Shown here piece by piece: positions 33,764 through 42,060 of a stretch of DNA of 64,000 nucleotides. Made by a program: the position numbers and the translations under genes. The stretch covers positions 1,643,001 to 1,707,000 of the forward strand of contig NZ_CP012643.1 in assembly GCF_001310085.1 (NCBI RefSeq), written 5' to 3'. Position 1 is the stretch's first letter. Each line of letters begins with the position of its first letter. The notes beneath the pieces are model-generated. The model searched no databases. It worked only from the letters and a program-made list of their open reading frames with translations, and had not been told where the DNA came from. Origin of the DNA: Rufibacter tibetensis (GTDB lineage: Bacteria; Bacteroidota; Bacteroidia; Cytophagales; Hymenobacteraceae).

Positions 33764-34273
33764 GGTATAGCGTTTTAGAGGGAAACAAAATGCTTACCAA
33801 TCTCTCAGGAGAAGGCTTATTAAAGATACTATTTAATCTTATTTATTTAACATAGCTAACATATGAATATCATGATTTGAAGAGAGATTTGAAGGTATAT
33901 TATAGAAATAGGCTTTGAAACACTTGCCTGAAGAGGTGAAAGCCCAAACAAACGCTTTCATTCATTTCATTAAGTTAAAACTATCACTACCTTAGGGAGC
34001 TACTCGCCGTTATCTCCTGTTCCCCAAGCAGATAACCAGAACACTCTTCTGCGCTCACGCTTAAAGTACTTCCAGCTTTCTGTCCTTCATTACTCATGAA
34101 AAGAAGCAGATTTCAGGTATTCTTTTGGCCTTGGTCCCCTTGCTTACTTTTACCTCTCTTGGGCACAACACCTCCATCAAGGGAAAGACGCGCCTTTGCA
34201 CATCTCCTATCCCCTTCCAAGAAGGCAGATGCACCTCTTGTTATTTTTTCATTTCACCTAACCCAATACAGTC
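33764..34273. other. Intergenic gap between methyltransferase and S9 peptidase
   Basis: 510 bp between divergent genes. The left half is AT-rich and likely holds the methyltransferase promoter. The right half contains two overlapping short frames near 34096-34334 that together resemble a frameshifted signal peptide (MKRSRFQ in one frame, ALVPLLTFTSLG in another), which may be a relic but is too weak to call. Confidence 0.4.
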
Positions 34274-36304
34274 ATGCTTAGAACTACTCGCTTTCTTTTT
34301 GTCATGGTTTTGCTGCTGGGGTATTTGCCTCTAGCGGCGCAAACAAACAAGTTACCTGCGCTGATTGACCGGGAAATCTTCTTCGGGGACCCGGAAATTG
34401 TGAATGCCCAGATCTCGCCTGATGGTTCTTTTATTGCCTTCATTAAGCCTCACAAAGGCACCCGCAATATTTGGGTAAAGAAGCGCGAAGAACCCTTTAC
34501 TGCCGGCAAGCCCATGACCGCCGACACTACCCGCCCAATTATCAATTACTCCTGGTCCAGAGACGGGAAAACGCTGCTGTACGTGCAAGACAAAGGCGGC
34601 AATGAGAACTTCCATGTCTACGCGGTGCAGCCCTCCCAGAAGCTGGAGGCCGGACAAGAGGTACCCACCGCCCGCAACCTCACCAACGTACCCAATACCA
34701 GAGCCATGATTTACCTTGCTCCCCGGTCAGAACCCAACATCTTGTATGTAGGCCTGAACGAGCGCGACAAGGCCTGGCATGATTTGTACCGCCTGGATCT
34801 GGCCACCGGCGAAAAGACGCTGGTGCGCCAGAACACCGACCGCATTACCGGCTGGACCTTTGACTGGAACGATAAATTGCGCCTGGCCACCCGCTCCAAG
34901 CCAGACGGCAGCTCTGAGATTTTGCGGGTAGACGAGAAAGAACTACAGCCCATTTACAGCTCCACCATTTTTGAAACGAGTGTTCCAATAGGGTTTCACA
35001 AAGACAACAAGCGTTTCTACCTGAGAACCGATAAAGGCAACCGCAATCTACAACAACTGGTGCTGGTAGACCCGGTCACCCTAAAAGAAGAACTGGTAGA
35101 AACTGACCCTAAGAACCGAGTAGACGTGGGCCAGGTGCTCCTTTCCGAAGTGACCCGCGAGCCTATCTTTATCGCTTACCAGGATGATAAAATGCGCCGT
35201 ACCTGGAAAGACAAAACCTATGAAAAAGACTTCAGCACCATAGAGAAGAAGTTTCCGGGCCAAATGGTTCTCCTGGGTTCCTCCACCAAAGATGAGCAGT
35301 ACTGGATGGTGAATGTCCTCAGCGATGTAAACTCCGGAGAGGTGCACCTCTTTGACCGCAAAACCAAACAACTCACCTTTCAATACCGCCCCCAGCCTAA
35401 GCTACCGGTGAATGATCTGGCTACCATGCAGGTCATCCGTTACAAATCTTCTGATGGCCTGGAGATACCCGCCTACCTTACCTTGCCTAAGAACTCTTCA
35501 AGAAAAAATCTACCCTTAGTAGTAGTGCCGCACGGAGGTCCCTGGAGCCGTAACGTATGGGGCTTCAACAGCTATCACCAGTTTCTGGCTAACCGTGGAT
35601 ATGCGGTGCTATCGCCTAACTTCAGGGGCTCCACTGGTTTTGGGAAAGAATTCCTGAATGCGGGCAATAAAGAGTGGGGCCAGAAGATGCAGGATGATAT
35701 TACGTGGGGCGTAAAACACCTTATTGCGCAGGGCACCGTTGACCCTAAACGGGTAGGCATTATGGGAGGTTCCTATGGAGGCTACGCCACCCTGGCAGGA
35801 CTGGCCTTTACCCCTGACGTGTATGCCGCTGGCGTTTCCATTGTGGGTCCGTCTAACCTCAACACCTTGTTGAACACCATTCCGCCGTATTGGGAAGCTG
35901 AAAGGAAAAAGTTTGCGGAGCGCATGGGCGACTTGACTACCCCCGAAGGCAAAGAACAGCTCGCCCGCCAGTCACCGTTGAACTCCGCTGACAAGATCAA
36001 AGCACCGCTCATGGTAGTGCAGGGCGCCAATGACCCACGGGTCAACAAAGCCGAATCTGACCAGATTGTGATCGCCCTTCGCACCCGTGGCTTTCCGGTA
36101 GAATACCTGGTGGCCCCAGACGAAGGCCATGGTTTCGCCCGCCCCGTGAACAACATGGCCATGCTGGCCGCCGCCGAAAAATTCCTGGCCAAACACTTAG
36201 GCGGCCGCTACCAGGAATCTATGTCACCCGCTGTGGCCACGCGCTTGAAGGAGATCACCGTTGATGTGAAAACCGTAGCGCTTGCAGCACCCAAAAGCGA
36301 GTAA
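34274..36304 (+). CDS. Secreted S9-family prolyl oligopeptidase-like peptidase
   Basis: The 676-residue protein has a signal peptide (…LGYLPLAAQ), a beta-propeller domain (about residues 30-390, WSRDGKTLLYVQDKGGNENFHVYAV) and an alpha/beta-hydrolase domain with the triad S500 in GGSYGGYA, D587 in GANDPRV and H619 in EGHGF. The GGSYGG elbow marks dipeptidyl-peptidase/acylaminoacyl-peptidase relatives. It should act in the periplasm or at the cell surface on short peptides. It stands alone on its transcript. Confidence 0.93.
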   Translation: MLRTTRFLFVMVLLLGYLPLAAQTNKLPALIDREIFFGDPEIVNAQISPDGSFIAFIKPHKGTRNIWVKKREEPFTAGKPMTADTTRPIINYSWSRDGKTLLYVQDKGGNENFHVYAVQPSQKLEAGQEVPTARNLTNVPNTRAMIYLAPRSEPNILYVGLNERDKAWHDLYRLDLATGEKTLVRQNTDRITGWTFDWNDKLRLATRSKPDGSSEILRVDEKELQPIYSSTIFETSVPIGFHKDNKRFYLRTDKGNRNLQQLVLVDPVTLKEELVETDPKNRVDVGQVLLSEVTREPIFIAYQDDKMRRTWKDKTYEKDFSTIEKKFPGQMVLLGSSTKDEQYWMVNVLSDVNSGEVHLFDRKTKQLTFQYRPQPKLPVNDLATMQVIRYKSSDGLEIPAYLTLPKNSSRKNLPLVVVPHGGPWSRNVWGFNSYHQFLANRGYAVLSPNFRGSTGFGKEFLNAGNKEWGQKMQDDITWGVKHLIAQGTVDPKRVGIMGGSYGGYATLAGLAFTPDVYAAGVSIVGPSNLNTLLNTIPPYWEAERKKFAERMGDLTTPEGKEQLARQSPLNSADKIKAPLMVVQGANDPRVNKAESDQIVIALRTRGFPVEYLVAPDEGHGFARPVNNMAMLAAAEKFLAKHLGGRYQESMSPAVATRLKEITVDVKTVALAAPKSE

Positions 36305-36337
36305 AACAAACGGCTAAAGACTTTCAGTCTGCTTACT

Positions 36338-36418
36338 GCCCAGCTCAGGTTTTCTTCTGGCATGCTTTCCCAAATAGCTGGGCAAAGCACCGCCTTAGGA
36401 GAACCTGAGCTGTTTTTT
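36338..36418 (+). terminator. Terminator with two alternative hairpins
   Basis: CAGCTCAGGTT (from 36341) can pair with AACCTGAGCTG (to 36412), which is followed by six T, making a terminator with a long loop. Alternatively GCCCAGCT (36338-36345) can pair with AGCTGGGC (36376-36383). The two pairings exclude each other. It lies 34 bp after the S9 stop codon. Confidence 0.65.
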
Positions 36419-36664
36419 ATTCCTTCTAAGCCAATGATGCTTGTTGAAGTATGATCATTGAGACGTATTTCTACCTCTATTTTACTGCGACTGGTTGTGC
36501 AAAATCATCACCGAGTAATGTGACGCTCATCGGAAACCTTGCCCATCAGCATGCCGTGAACCCTACCTGAAGGAGCCAGGCTTTAGGTCTGTTTTCCAGA
36601 AAATCGAATCAAAACCCACTAACTCTAAGAAAAAACAGACGCCCGTCATAGTGGTAACCTGTTT

Positions 36665-36700
36665 CTGGGCTGTCTTGCAGAAAACGGGGCTAAAACAGGA
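36665..36700 (+). repeat. Dispersed TAAAAC motif, well-preserved copy
   Basis: GGCTGTCTTGCAGAAAACG, GGGC, TAAAACAGG: one of the best matches to the consensus described in the findings. Confidence 0.45.
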
Positions 36701-36766
36701 GAAGCAAAAAAGCGGGTAGTCTTGCCAGAAGCTTACGCATCGCGGCACTTCCGCTTTCTTCTTAGG

Positions 36767-36786
36767 ACCCTTGTCCAGACAAGGGT
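36767..36786. promoter_or_regulatory. 20-bp palindrome upstream of the membrane protein
   Basis: ACCCTTGTC-CA-GACAAGGGT has perfect 9-bp arms and lies about 110 bp upstream of 36897. It has no T run, so it looks more like an operator than a terminator. No dedicated regulator is adjacent. Confidence 0.4.
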
Positions 36787-36896
36787 ATTTCACCTCCGTT
36801 TTGGTACACGTCAGGCAAAACTCCTTTTCGCTTTATTCCAGGTGTACCCTTCGCTTTAAGGTTGAATTTCATTTCTGATTCATAAAACTGCAGGTG

Positions 36897-37331
36897 ATGC
36901 AATTGAAAGCACTTTTCACAAACTGGACCAAGGTAGCAGGTTTGCTGCTCATGGCAGGCGCGCTGGCCTGGACCATAAAATTGGGGGTGATCATCTCCAC
37001 CAATGGCAGAATCATAGATACCGGAGCCGCGGCCTTTCTCATGAAAGCAGGCATCCTATTGCTGGTGGCAGGGTCCACCGGAATAGGTCACCGGTTAAGT
37101 CTTCATCAACCCGTTTGGGTCAAGGTGCTTGCGATCATTCTTTCAACGGTGGTTGTTTTCGGCTTGTTTCTGCTGTTTGCGAAAGTCGCTTCTTCCCTCC
37201 TGGTGGCACCCTTGCTGGAAGGCAGTAACATCTGGTATGCGCAGCAGGAGGCACCCATCGGCATGGCCGTGTTCTTTTTCCTGATTGTGGGGTTCCTGCT
37301 TTACAGAAGCTACAGATCAGTTGCCCGTTAG
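36897..37331 (+). CDS. Small integral membrane protein, unrecognised
   Basis: From the ATG at 36897 (36894 also possible) the protein has 144 residues with four hydrophobic helices (GLLLMAGALAWTIKLGVII; AAFLMKAGILLLVAGSTGIG; VWVKVLAIILSTVVVFGLFLLFAKV; IGMAVFFFLIVGFLLYRS). The end is basic (RSYRSVAR), which suggests a cytoplasmic C-terminus. No known family was recognised. It precedes the broken cytochrome gene by 67 bp on the same strand. Confidence 0.72.
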   Translation: MQLKALFTNWTKVAGLLLMAGALAWTIKLGVIISTNGRIIDTGAAAFLMKAGILLLVAGSTGIGHRLSLHQPVWVKVLAIILSTVVVFGLFLLFAKVASSLLVAPLLEGSNIWYAQQEAPIGMAVFFFLIVGFLLYRSYRSVAR

Positions 37332-37398
37332 TCTTTCTCTTTTTCCTTAATACCCTGTTTCCTTCGTCATTTTTTTAAGCTAAATCTATAAAACTATC

Positions 37399-37980
37399 AT
37401 GTTCCGTAAAATCTTGAAGTGGACAGCCCTTGTCTTGGTTCTTCTTCTTAGTGGGATAGCGGTTGCTACCATGTTCCGGCAGCACCTGACCTATGAAGCC
37501 CCTTACCCTAATGTGAAGACCTCCACAGATCTGGCCATGATAGAGAAAGGCAAGCACATTGTCATGGTAGAAAAAGCCTGCGTATAGTGCCATAGCTCTG
37601 CGCTGAACATAGAGGTGCTGAAGAAGGGCGAAGAGCCTTCCCTGGTCGGAAACAAAAAAGTGGAGACACCCTTCGGCACCATTTTCACCACCAACCTCAC
37701 CCCTGACCCCAAGACCGGAATAGGCAAAATGACCGATGCGGAGATTGCCCGTGTCTTGCGCTACGGAGTAAAACCAAACGGCGAGGCAGTACTTCCTTTC
37801 ATGCAGGGACAGGACATGAGCGACGAAGACCTGGTAGCCGTCATTTCCTATCTCAGATCCATCAAACCAATCGAGAACAAAGTGCCGGACCACGAGTTCA
37901 CCCTGCTGGGGAAATTTGCCAGAGCCTTTATGCTGAAGCCTGCTGCTCCTGAACCAACCGAAAGCCTGGCCAGGAAATAA
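37399..37980 (+). pseudogene. Cytochrome c gene with an amber codon inside its haem motif
   Basis: The frame encodes an N-terminal membrane anchor (MFRKILKWTALVLVLLLSG) and the start of a class I cytochrome c, but the haem motif reads A-C61-V-stop-C-H: a TAG at 37585-37587 replaces the second x of CxxCH. The frame then stays open for 131 codons to 37980 with normal cytochrome features (FTTNLTPDPKTGIGKMTDAEIARVLRYGVKPNGEAVLPFM; the Met ligand region is QGQDMSDEDLVAVISYLR). A single base change (e.g. from CAG or TAT) explains it. The anchor resembles that of the di-haem cytochrome at 57569-58447. A very recent nonsense mutation or a sequencing error is likely; readthrough cannot be excluded. 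Confidence 0.8.
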
Positions 37981-38063
37981 TAAGGGCTGGCCACAAACTT
38001 CAGGGATACACGGTCCTGAAAAGCCGGGCCGAGCCAAGGAAATTAAATAGAGTGTAGAGCATA

Positions 38064-38110
38064 CACAAAAGCCAAAGCCTCTGCCAAAAGCCGAGGCTTT
38101 GGCTTTTGTG
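38064..38110. terminator. Terminator-like hairpin after the cytochrome pseudogene
   Basis: An 18-bp stem (CACAAAAGCCAAAGCCTC with its complement at 38093-38110) and an 11-nt loop lies 84 bp after the pseudogene's final stop. A/T ends on both arms give bidirectional potential. Confidence 0.75.
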
Positions 38111-38198
38111 GGTATATTACTTCCCGTTTTCTGCTGAGAATAGCCCTGCCTGGGCTGTAGCTTCTTTAGACCCGTTTACCAAATTGAAATCACTTCAT

Positions 38199-39245
38199 AT
38201 GCCATCCCTTCTCCGCACCCTGCTGCTTTTCTGCTGCCTTCTTTATAGCCTGGCAGGGCGGGCACAAACCACGCAGGGAATCATTGAACCTGAGCCGGTG
38301 GGTGGCACGGTAGATCTGGCGCTGGTGTACTATAAGATCAACTTCACTCAGGAACAGCGGCAGTACCTGACGGAGAAATCCATTGAGTTAATTTTTCCCA
38401 TCAGTGCAGAGGGGAAAGCTAAGCTGGAGAAGATAAACGGCGTCACTGATCCCGTGATTCTGGACAGTCTGGTGCAAGCATCTGCCCGGGTGCCGCGCTT
38501 TCGGCCCAAAGAGGTGAATGGAGTAAAACAAGCGGCGGTATACTTCTATCCCTTGCGCTACCCCGCCTACGGCGGAACCAGGCCCATCTCCAGATTTGAC
38601 GAGATGTACCGGTACCATACGGCCAAGCTGGAAGATCTTGAGCACGTTCACCTTTCGGGCAAGCGCCTGGAAATAGTATTTGGCTTTATGGCCAACTCGT
38701 TCTACGGGAAAGCCGCCGAGTACCTGGAGGCAGGCGGAGGCATGAAAGTGGAACTGCAGTATGTAGGCAAGAAAGGCATAGGCAGTGGCCTGATCATGGA
38801 CTTCTATGGCAATAACTTAAAGAAGCCCTACCCCATTGCCTCTACCCGCGAACAGAACAGCGGCCCACCTACGCTCCTGGTAGGCATGGGGCTCAACAAA
38901 GCCCTGGTACGAAAGGAAAGAAAGGAGTTGTTCGTGCAGGCGGAACTGGCGTTGGCCTTCCATAACGTGACTCCGCGCCAGGGCGATACGGATGAAGAGT
39001 ACACCCAGTTTATTGGCGGAGGTCCCGGACTGGTGGCCCATTACCTGCTGCAGGTAGGCAAATCTAAACCTAGTGCTTCCTACGGCACGCCCGCGTTGTC
39101 TAAGCACTACGTGAACCTGCACGCGGGCCTCCGGTCTTTGTACTACTCCCAACGCGAAGCCTCCGGCCTGATGGTGGAAGCTGGTATCTCCTACCGGTTC
39201 GGCACCCACATGGTAGACAGCTATCAGTGGAAACAGAAGCCGTGA
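38199..39245 (+). CDS. Secreted protein of unknown function, possible TonB-C-like domain
   Basis: From the ATG at 38199 the protein has 348 residues with a signal peptide (MPSLLRTLLLFCCLLYSLAGRAQ). The part SIELIFPISAEGKAKLEKIN … VPRFRPKEVNGVKQAAVYFYPLRYPAYG resembles the energy-transducer/TonB C-terminal fold. The second half alternates hydrophobic and polar residues and includes LEIVFGFMANSFYG and GLMVEAGISYRFG, which look like beta-barrel strands. It could be a small outer-membrane or periplasmic protein. The frame is open to 38106 but only the shorter form has a signal peptide. A truncated copy of its C-terminus lies at 40613-40725. Confidence 0.75.
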   Translation: MPSLLRTLLLFCCLLYSLAGRAQTTQGIIEPEPVGGTVDLALVYYKINFTQEQRQYLTEKSIELIFPISAEGKAKLEKINGVTDPVILDSLVQASARVPRFRPKEVNGVKQAAVYFYPLRYPAYGGTRPISRFDEMYRYHTAKLEDLEHVHLSGKRLEIVFGFMANSFYGKAAEYLEAGGGMKVELQYVGKKGIGSGLIMDFYGNNLKKPYPIASTREQNSGPPTLLVGMGLNKALVRKERKELFVQAELALAFHNVTPRQGDTDEEYTQFIGGGPGLVAHYLLQVGKSKPSASYGTPALSKHYVNLHAGLRSLYYSQREASGLMVEAGISYRFGTHMVDSYQWKQKP

Positions 39246-39260
39246 GGAATCATCAAAAAA

Positions 39261-39302
39261 ATCGTTTTGCACCTGTTTCCTGAAAACGAGGCGTAAAACG
39301 AT
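39261..39302 (+). repeat. Dispersed TAAAAC motif inside an outer inverted repeat
   Basis: The motif copy CACCTGTTTCCTGAAAACGA, GGCGTAAAACG is enclosed by AAAATCGTTTT (39257-39267) and AAAACGATTTT (39296-39306), an additional inverted repeat. The whole unit starts 12 bp after the preceding stop codon, so it may act as a terminator. Confidence 0.5.
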
Positions 39303-39496
39303 TTTGTGAGTTAAGGCAGGACGTAACAAGAAGGCTACTTTTCTGAAAGAGCCTGAGCGCCTCTCTTTACCTCTCCTACTTCAGAAAACTGGAGGCTAAG
39401 TTGGCTTTCCTGGGCATCTGTTTACCTTCCTGTACAAACATAAGCAAGAGGATCTGGGTTAAAGGAAATATCCATTCACCTAAACCGGTCTGTAAG

Positions 39497-40408
39497 ATGC
39501 AAGAAACTACTACCTCCATCGGAAATTTATCTTCTGGTTTACTGCGGGTAGCTGAGGAATATTGGGAGAGGTTCCTTTTCCTGTTGCCTAATATCATCCT
39601 CGCTATTCTGATCTTGTTTGTGGCTTTGTGGCTAGCAGCTAGAATAAGGCTCCTGCTGGAATCAAGGTTAGACAAGAAGTCACATAACCAGATTACCACC
39701 CGGTATATTGCCATGATTGCCAAATGGGCGATTACGCTTTTAGGGCTGATGCTGGTGCTGCATACCTTAGGTTTAAGTGGCGTAGCCGGTGGGATCTTTG
39801 CTGGGGCGGGGGTTTCGGCACTGGTGGTGGGCTTTGCTTTCAAAGACATTGCCGAGAACTTTTTGGCCGGACTTATCCTGGCCTTCAATCGTCCCTTTGA
39901 GGTAAATGACTCTATCTCTGTGAATGACTTGACCGGCAAGGTGCTGGATCTGAGCCTGAGAACCACCCACATCAGGACCTTTGACAGCAAGGACATTTTT
40001 ATCCCCAATGGCACCATCCTAAACTCCTCCGTCACCAACCTCACCTACAACGGACTCATCAGGATGGATTTTGTGGTGGGCATAGATTACAACGACAACA
40101 TACAAGATGCCATTGACCTGATTGAGAAAACGACGTTAGGCATTGATGGGGTGTATAGAGAAGACCCTCCTTATGCACTGGTGGAGGAACTGGCCACCAA
40201 CACGGTCAACATCAAAGTATTTTTCTGGGTAGAAACGGATGATTACAAGAAAGGAGCTCTTCTCTTAAGAGGCAGAATGATGCAGGAAACCGCCAAAGCC
40301 CTGCTGGGAAATGGTTTCGGGTTACCAGCCAACATCCAGGAATTGAAACTATATGACTACCAGAAGTCTATTCCGGTACAGATGATGCAACCCGCCGAGG
40401 AGCAGTAA
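39497..40408 (+). CDS. MscS-type mechanosensitive channel
   Basis: From the ATG at 39497 the protein has 303 residues. Three N-terminal helices (LPNIILAILILFVALWLAARI; YIAMIAKWAITLLGLMLVLHTLG; the pore helix GVAGGIFAGAGVSALVVGFAFKDIAENFLAGLILAFNRPFEVND) are followed by the beta domain (GKVLDLSLRTTHIRTFDSKDIFIPNGTILNSSVTNLT) and an alpha/beta C-terminal vestibule. It opens under membrane tension to release osmolytes. The frame is open to 39401, but those residues are unlike the family. The terminator lies at 40501-40540. Confidence 0.92.
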   Translation: MQETTTSIGNLSSGLLRVAEEYWERFLFLLPNIILAILILFVALWLAARIRLLLESRLDKKSHNQITTRYIAMIAKWAITLLGLMLVLHTLGLSGVAGGIFAGAGVSALVVGFAFKDIAENFLAGLILAFNRPFEVNDSISVNDLTGKVLDLSLRTTHIRTFDSKDIFIPNGTILNSSVTNLTYNGLIRMDFVVGIDYNDNIQDAIDLIEKTTLGIDGVYREDPPYALVEELATNTVNIKVFFWVETDDYKKGALLLRGRMMQETAKALLGNGFGLPANIQELKLYDYQKSIPVQMMQPAEEQ

Positions 40409-40500
40409 TCTTTTTTTAAAGGTCCTCTCAGCTTTCTCTTAAAGCCGGTAAACTCACCAAAACCAATTGACGGAAGAGAAGTTGTTTTGTACTTACTTTC

Positions 40501-40540
40501 ACAAAAAGAGCCCGAAAAAATATTTTCGGGCTCCTTTTGT
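40501..40540. terminator. Terminator after the MscS gene
   Basis: ACAAAAAGAGCCCGAAAA pairs with TTTTCGGGCTCCTTTTGT around a short loop, with A and T runs at the base, about 93 bp after the stop codon. Confidence 0.88.
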
Positions 40541-40612
40541 TTTGGCGCAATGTAGAAGAACTTGGCTGCACTATTTTTTAGGTGAGCTTCAATACAGAGG
40601 AAATTAAATATG

Positions 40613-40725
40613 ACCTTCCATAACGTGGCTCCGCTCACTCCTACCGCGAAACCTCCGGCCTAATGGCCGAAGCCGGCATCTCCTACTGTTTCGGCGCACC
40701 CACATGGTGGAAACAAAAGCAGTAG
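40613..40725 (+). pseudogene. Truncated paralogue of the 38199-39245 gene
   Basis: The stretch CTTCCATAACGTGGCTCCGC matches 38957-38976 with one change, and then, after a deletion, HSYRETSGLMAEAGISYCFG followed by APTWWKQKQ and a TAG repeats the C-terminus of the upstream protein (SQREASGLMVEAGISYRFG … WKQKP). The intervening coding part is lost and there is no start. It looks like a partial tandem duplication that decayed, and lies in the gap between a terminator and the DUF1016 gene. Confidence 0.75.
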
Positions 40726-40910
40726 AGAGTTGAAAGCCCGTCTGCATTGGCCTTGTTGATAGATGCCTCCGCATAGATTGATCATCCACATATGGATATA
40801 TTTTTAACCCTGAATAGAAAATGTAACTTGCTAATCAACTAGTGAATGGGTGAGACGGTTAATGAAAACTTGCTGCTTATTTACTTTCTAAAACTGCGCG
40901 AAGAAGCGGA

Positions 40911-41909
40911 ATGAAAGAGTTGGAACCATACAATGGATTAATTAAGCAAATTGGCGAGTTGCTCCAAGCCGGGCGTGCACAGGCGGGACGGGCCATCAAT
41001 ACCATTCTGGTGCAGACCTATTGGCAGATTGGCAAGCACATTGTAGAATTTGAGCAGGGCGGAAAAGCGAAAGCTGAATACGGTTCTGAGTTGTTAGACC
41101 GACTTTCCAAAGACCTGACCTTTGCATTCGGAAAAGGCTTTAGCCGATCAAACTTGGTTTACATGCGGAAGTTCTACATGGCCTTTCCAAATAGTGAGAC
41201 GCTGTCTCACCAATTAAGCTGGAGCCACTACTTTGAAATTCTGAAAGCTGACAACAACCTTGAAATCAGTTTTTATGCAAAGCAATGCGAAAAAGAAAAC
41301 TGGAGCGTGCGCGAGCTGAAACGCCAGATGAAAAGCATGCTGTTTCACCGGGTAGCTTTAAGCAAAGACAAAACGGGTGTTTTGCAAATTGCCGAACAAG
41401 GTGCCGATATCCAAAAGCCTGCTGATATCATCAAAGACCCATACGTATTTGAGTTCTTGGGCATTCCGCAGCAGTACCAGTACAAAGAAGACGAACTGGA
41501 AGAAAAGCTAATCCGAAATTTAGAGGAATTTCTGTTGGAGTTGGGCAAAGGCTTTGCTTTCATTGGCCGCCAATATAAAATCAGTCTGGCTAACCGGCAT
41601 TTCTTTGTGGACCTGGTTTTTTACCACCGCATTCTCAAATGTTTTGTCTTGATAGACCTGAAGCGCGGCGAAATAGAACACAACGACATCGGGCAGATGA
41701 ACCTGTACCTGAACTACTTCGCCAAGGAAGAAAACGTGGAGGGCGACAATCCACCCATCGGGATTGTATTAGGCGCTTACAAAGACCACATTTTAGTAGA
41801 ATACGCCACAGAAAACATCAGCAACCAGCTTTTTGTAAGCAAATACCAACTCTACCTCCCCGATAAAGCTTTGCTTTCAGCGGAACTTGAAAAATTGTTA
41901 GAAGGATAG
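40911..41909 (+). CDS. DUF1016/YhcG-type PD-(D/E)XK nuclease
   Basis: The 332-residue protein has the DUF1016 N-terminal domain (TYWQIGKHIVEFEQGGKAKAEYGSELLDRLSKDLT … LSWSHYFEILK) and a YhcG PD-(D/E)XK nuclease fold with D234 (HFFVDLVFYH) and D249-x-K251 (LIDLKRG). The family is spread by horizontal transfer, often in defence islands and among type I restriction and toxin genes; no direct role is proved. The gene stands alone, after a truncated paralogue and before a cassette, in the most accessory part of the window. Confidence 0.92.
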   Translation: MKELEPYNGLIKQIGELLQAGRAQAGRAINTILVQTYWQIGKHIVEFEQGGKAKAEYGSELLDRLSKDLTFAFGKGFSRSNLVYMRKFYMAFPNSETLSHQLSWSHYFEILKADNNLEISFYAKQCEKENWSVRELKRQMKSMLFHRVALSKDKTGVLQIAEQGADIQKPADIIKDPYVFEFLGIPQQYQYKEDELEEKLIRNLEEFLLELGKGFAFIGRQYKISLANRHFFVDLVFYHRILKCFVLIDLKRGEIEHNDIGQMNLYLNYFAKEENVEGDNPPIGIVLGAYKDHILVEYATENISNQLFVSKYQLYLPDKALLSAELEKLLEG

Positions 41910-42060
41910 TAGTAAATCAATCCTTTATTGGCCAATTATACTTCAACCACATACTATGTTTGTTAACCCGACTCCAGTTATTAGTCATTTTTGGTTGTAA
42001 ACAGGATGTTTTACTCTATTCATGGTGCCAATAACCGGAACAGTTCCTTATACACAGTAG

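Larger units (their letters stand above)
36419..36893. other. Long intergenic gap with two motif copies and a palindrome
   Basis: 475 bp without a supported gene. It has two copies of the dispersed motif (36586-36617 and 36665-36700) and a 20-bp palindrome ACCCTTGTC/GACAAGGGT at 36767-36786. A reverse frame at 36563-36793 has no coding character. Confidence 0.5.

Noticed and set aside
34096-34334. Two overlapping frames that together resemble a signal peptide
   Set aside because: A frameshifted leader is possible, but the rest has no recognisable protein sequence.
37585-37587. Reading the TAG as a recoded amino acid
   Set aside because: No pyrrolysine system or recoding element is visible, and one nonsense change or base error is a simpler explanation.
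38106-38198. Longer start for the 38.2-kb secreted protein
   Set aside because: The upstream extension would bury the signal peptide and overlap the terminator hairpin.
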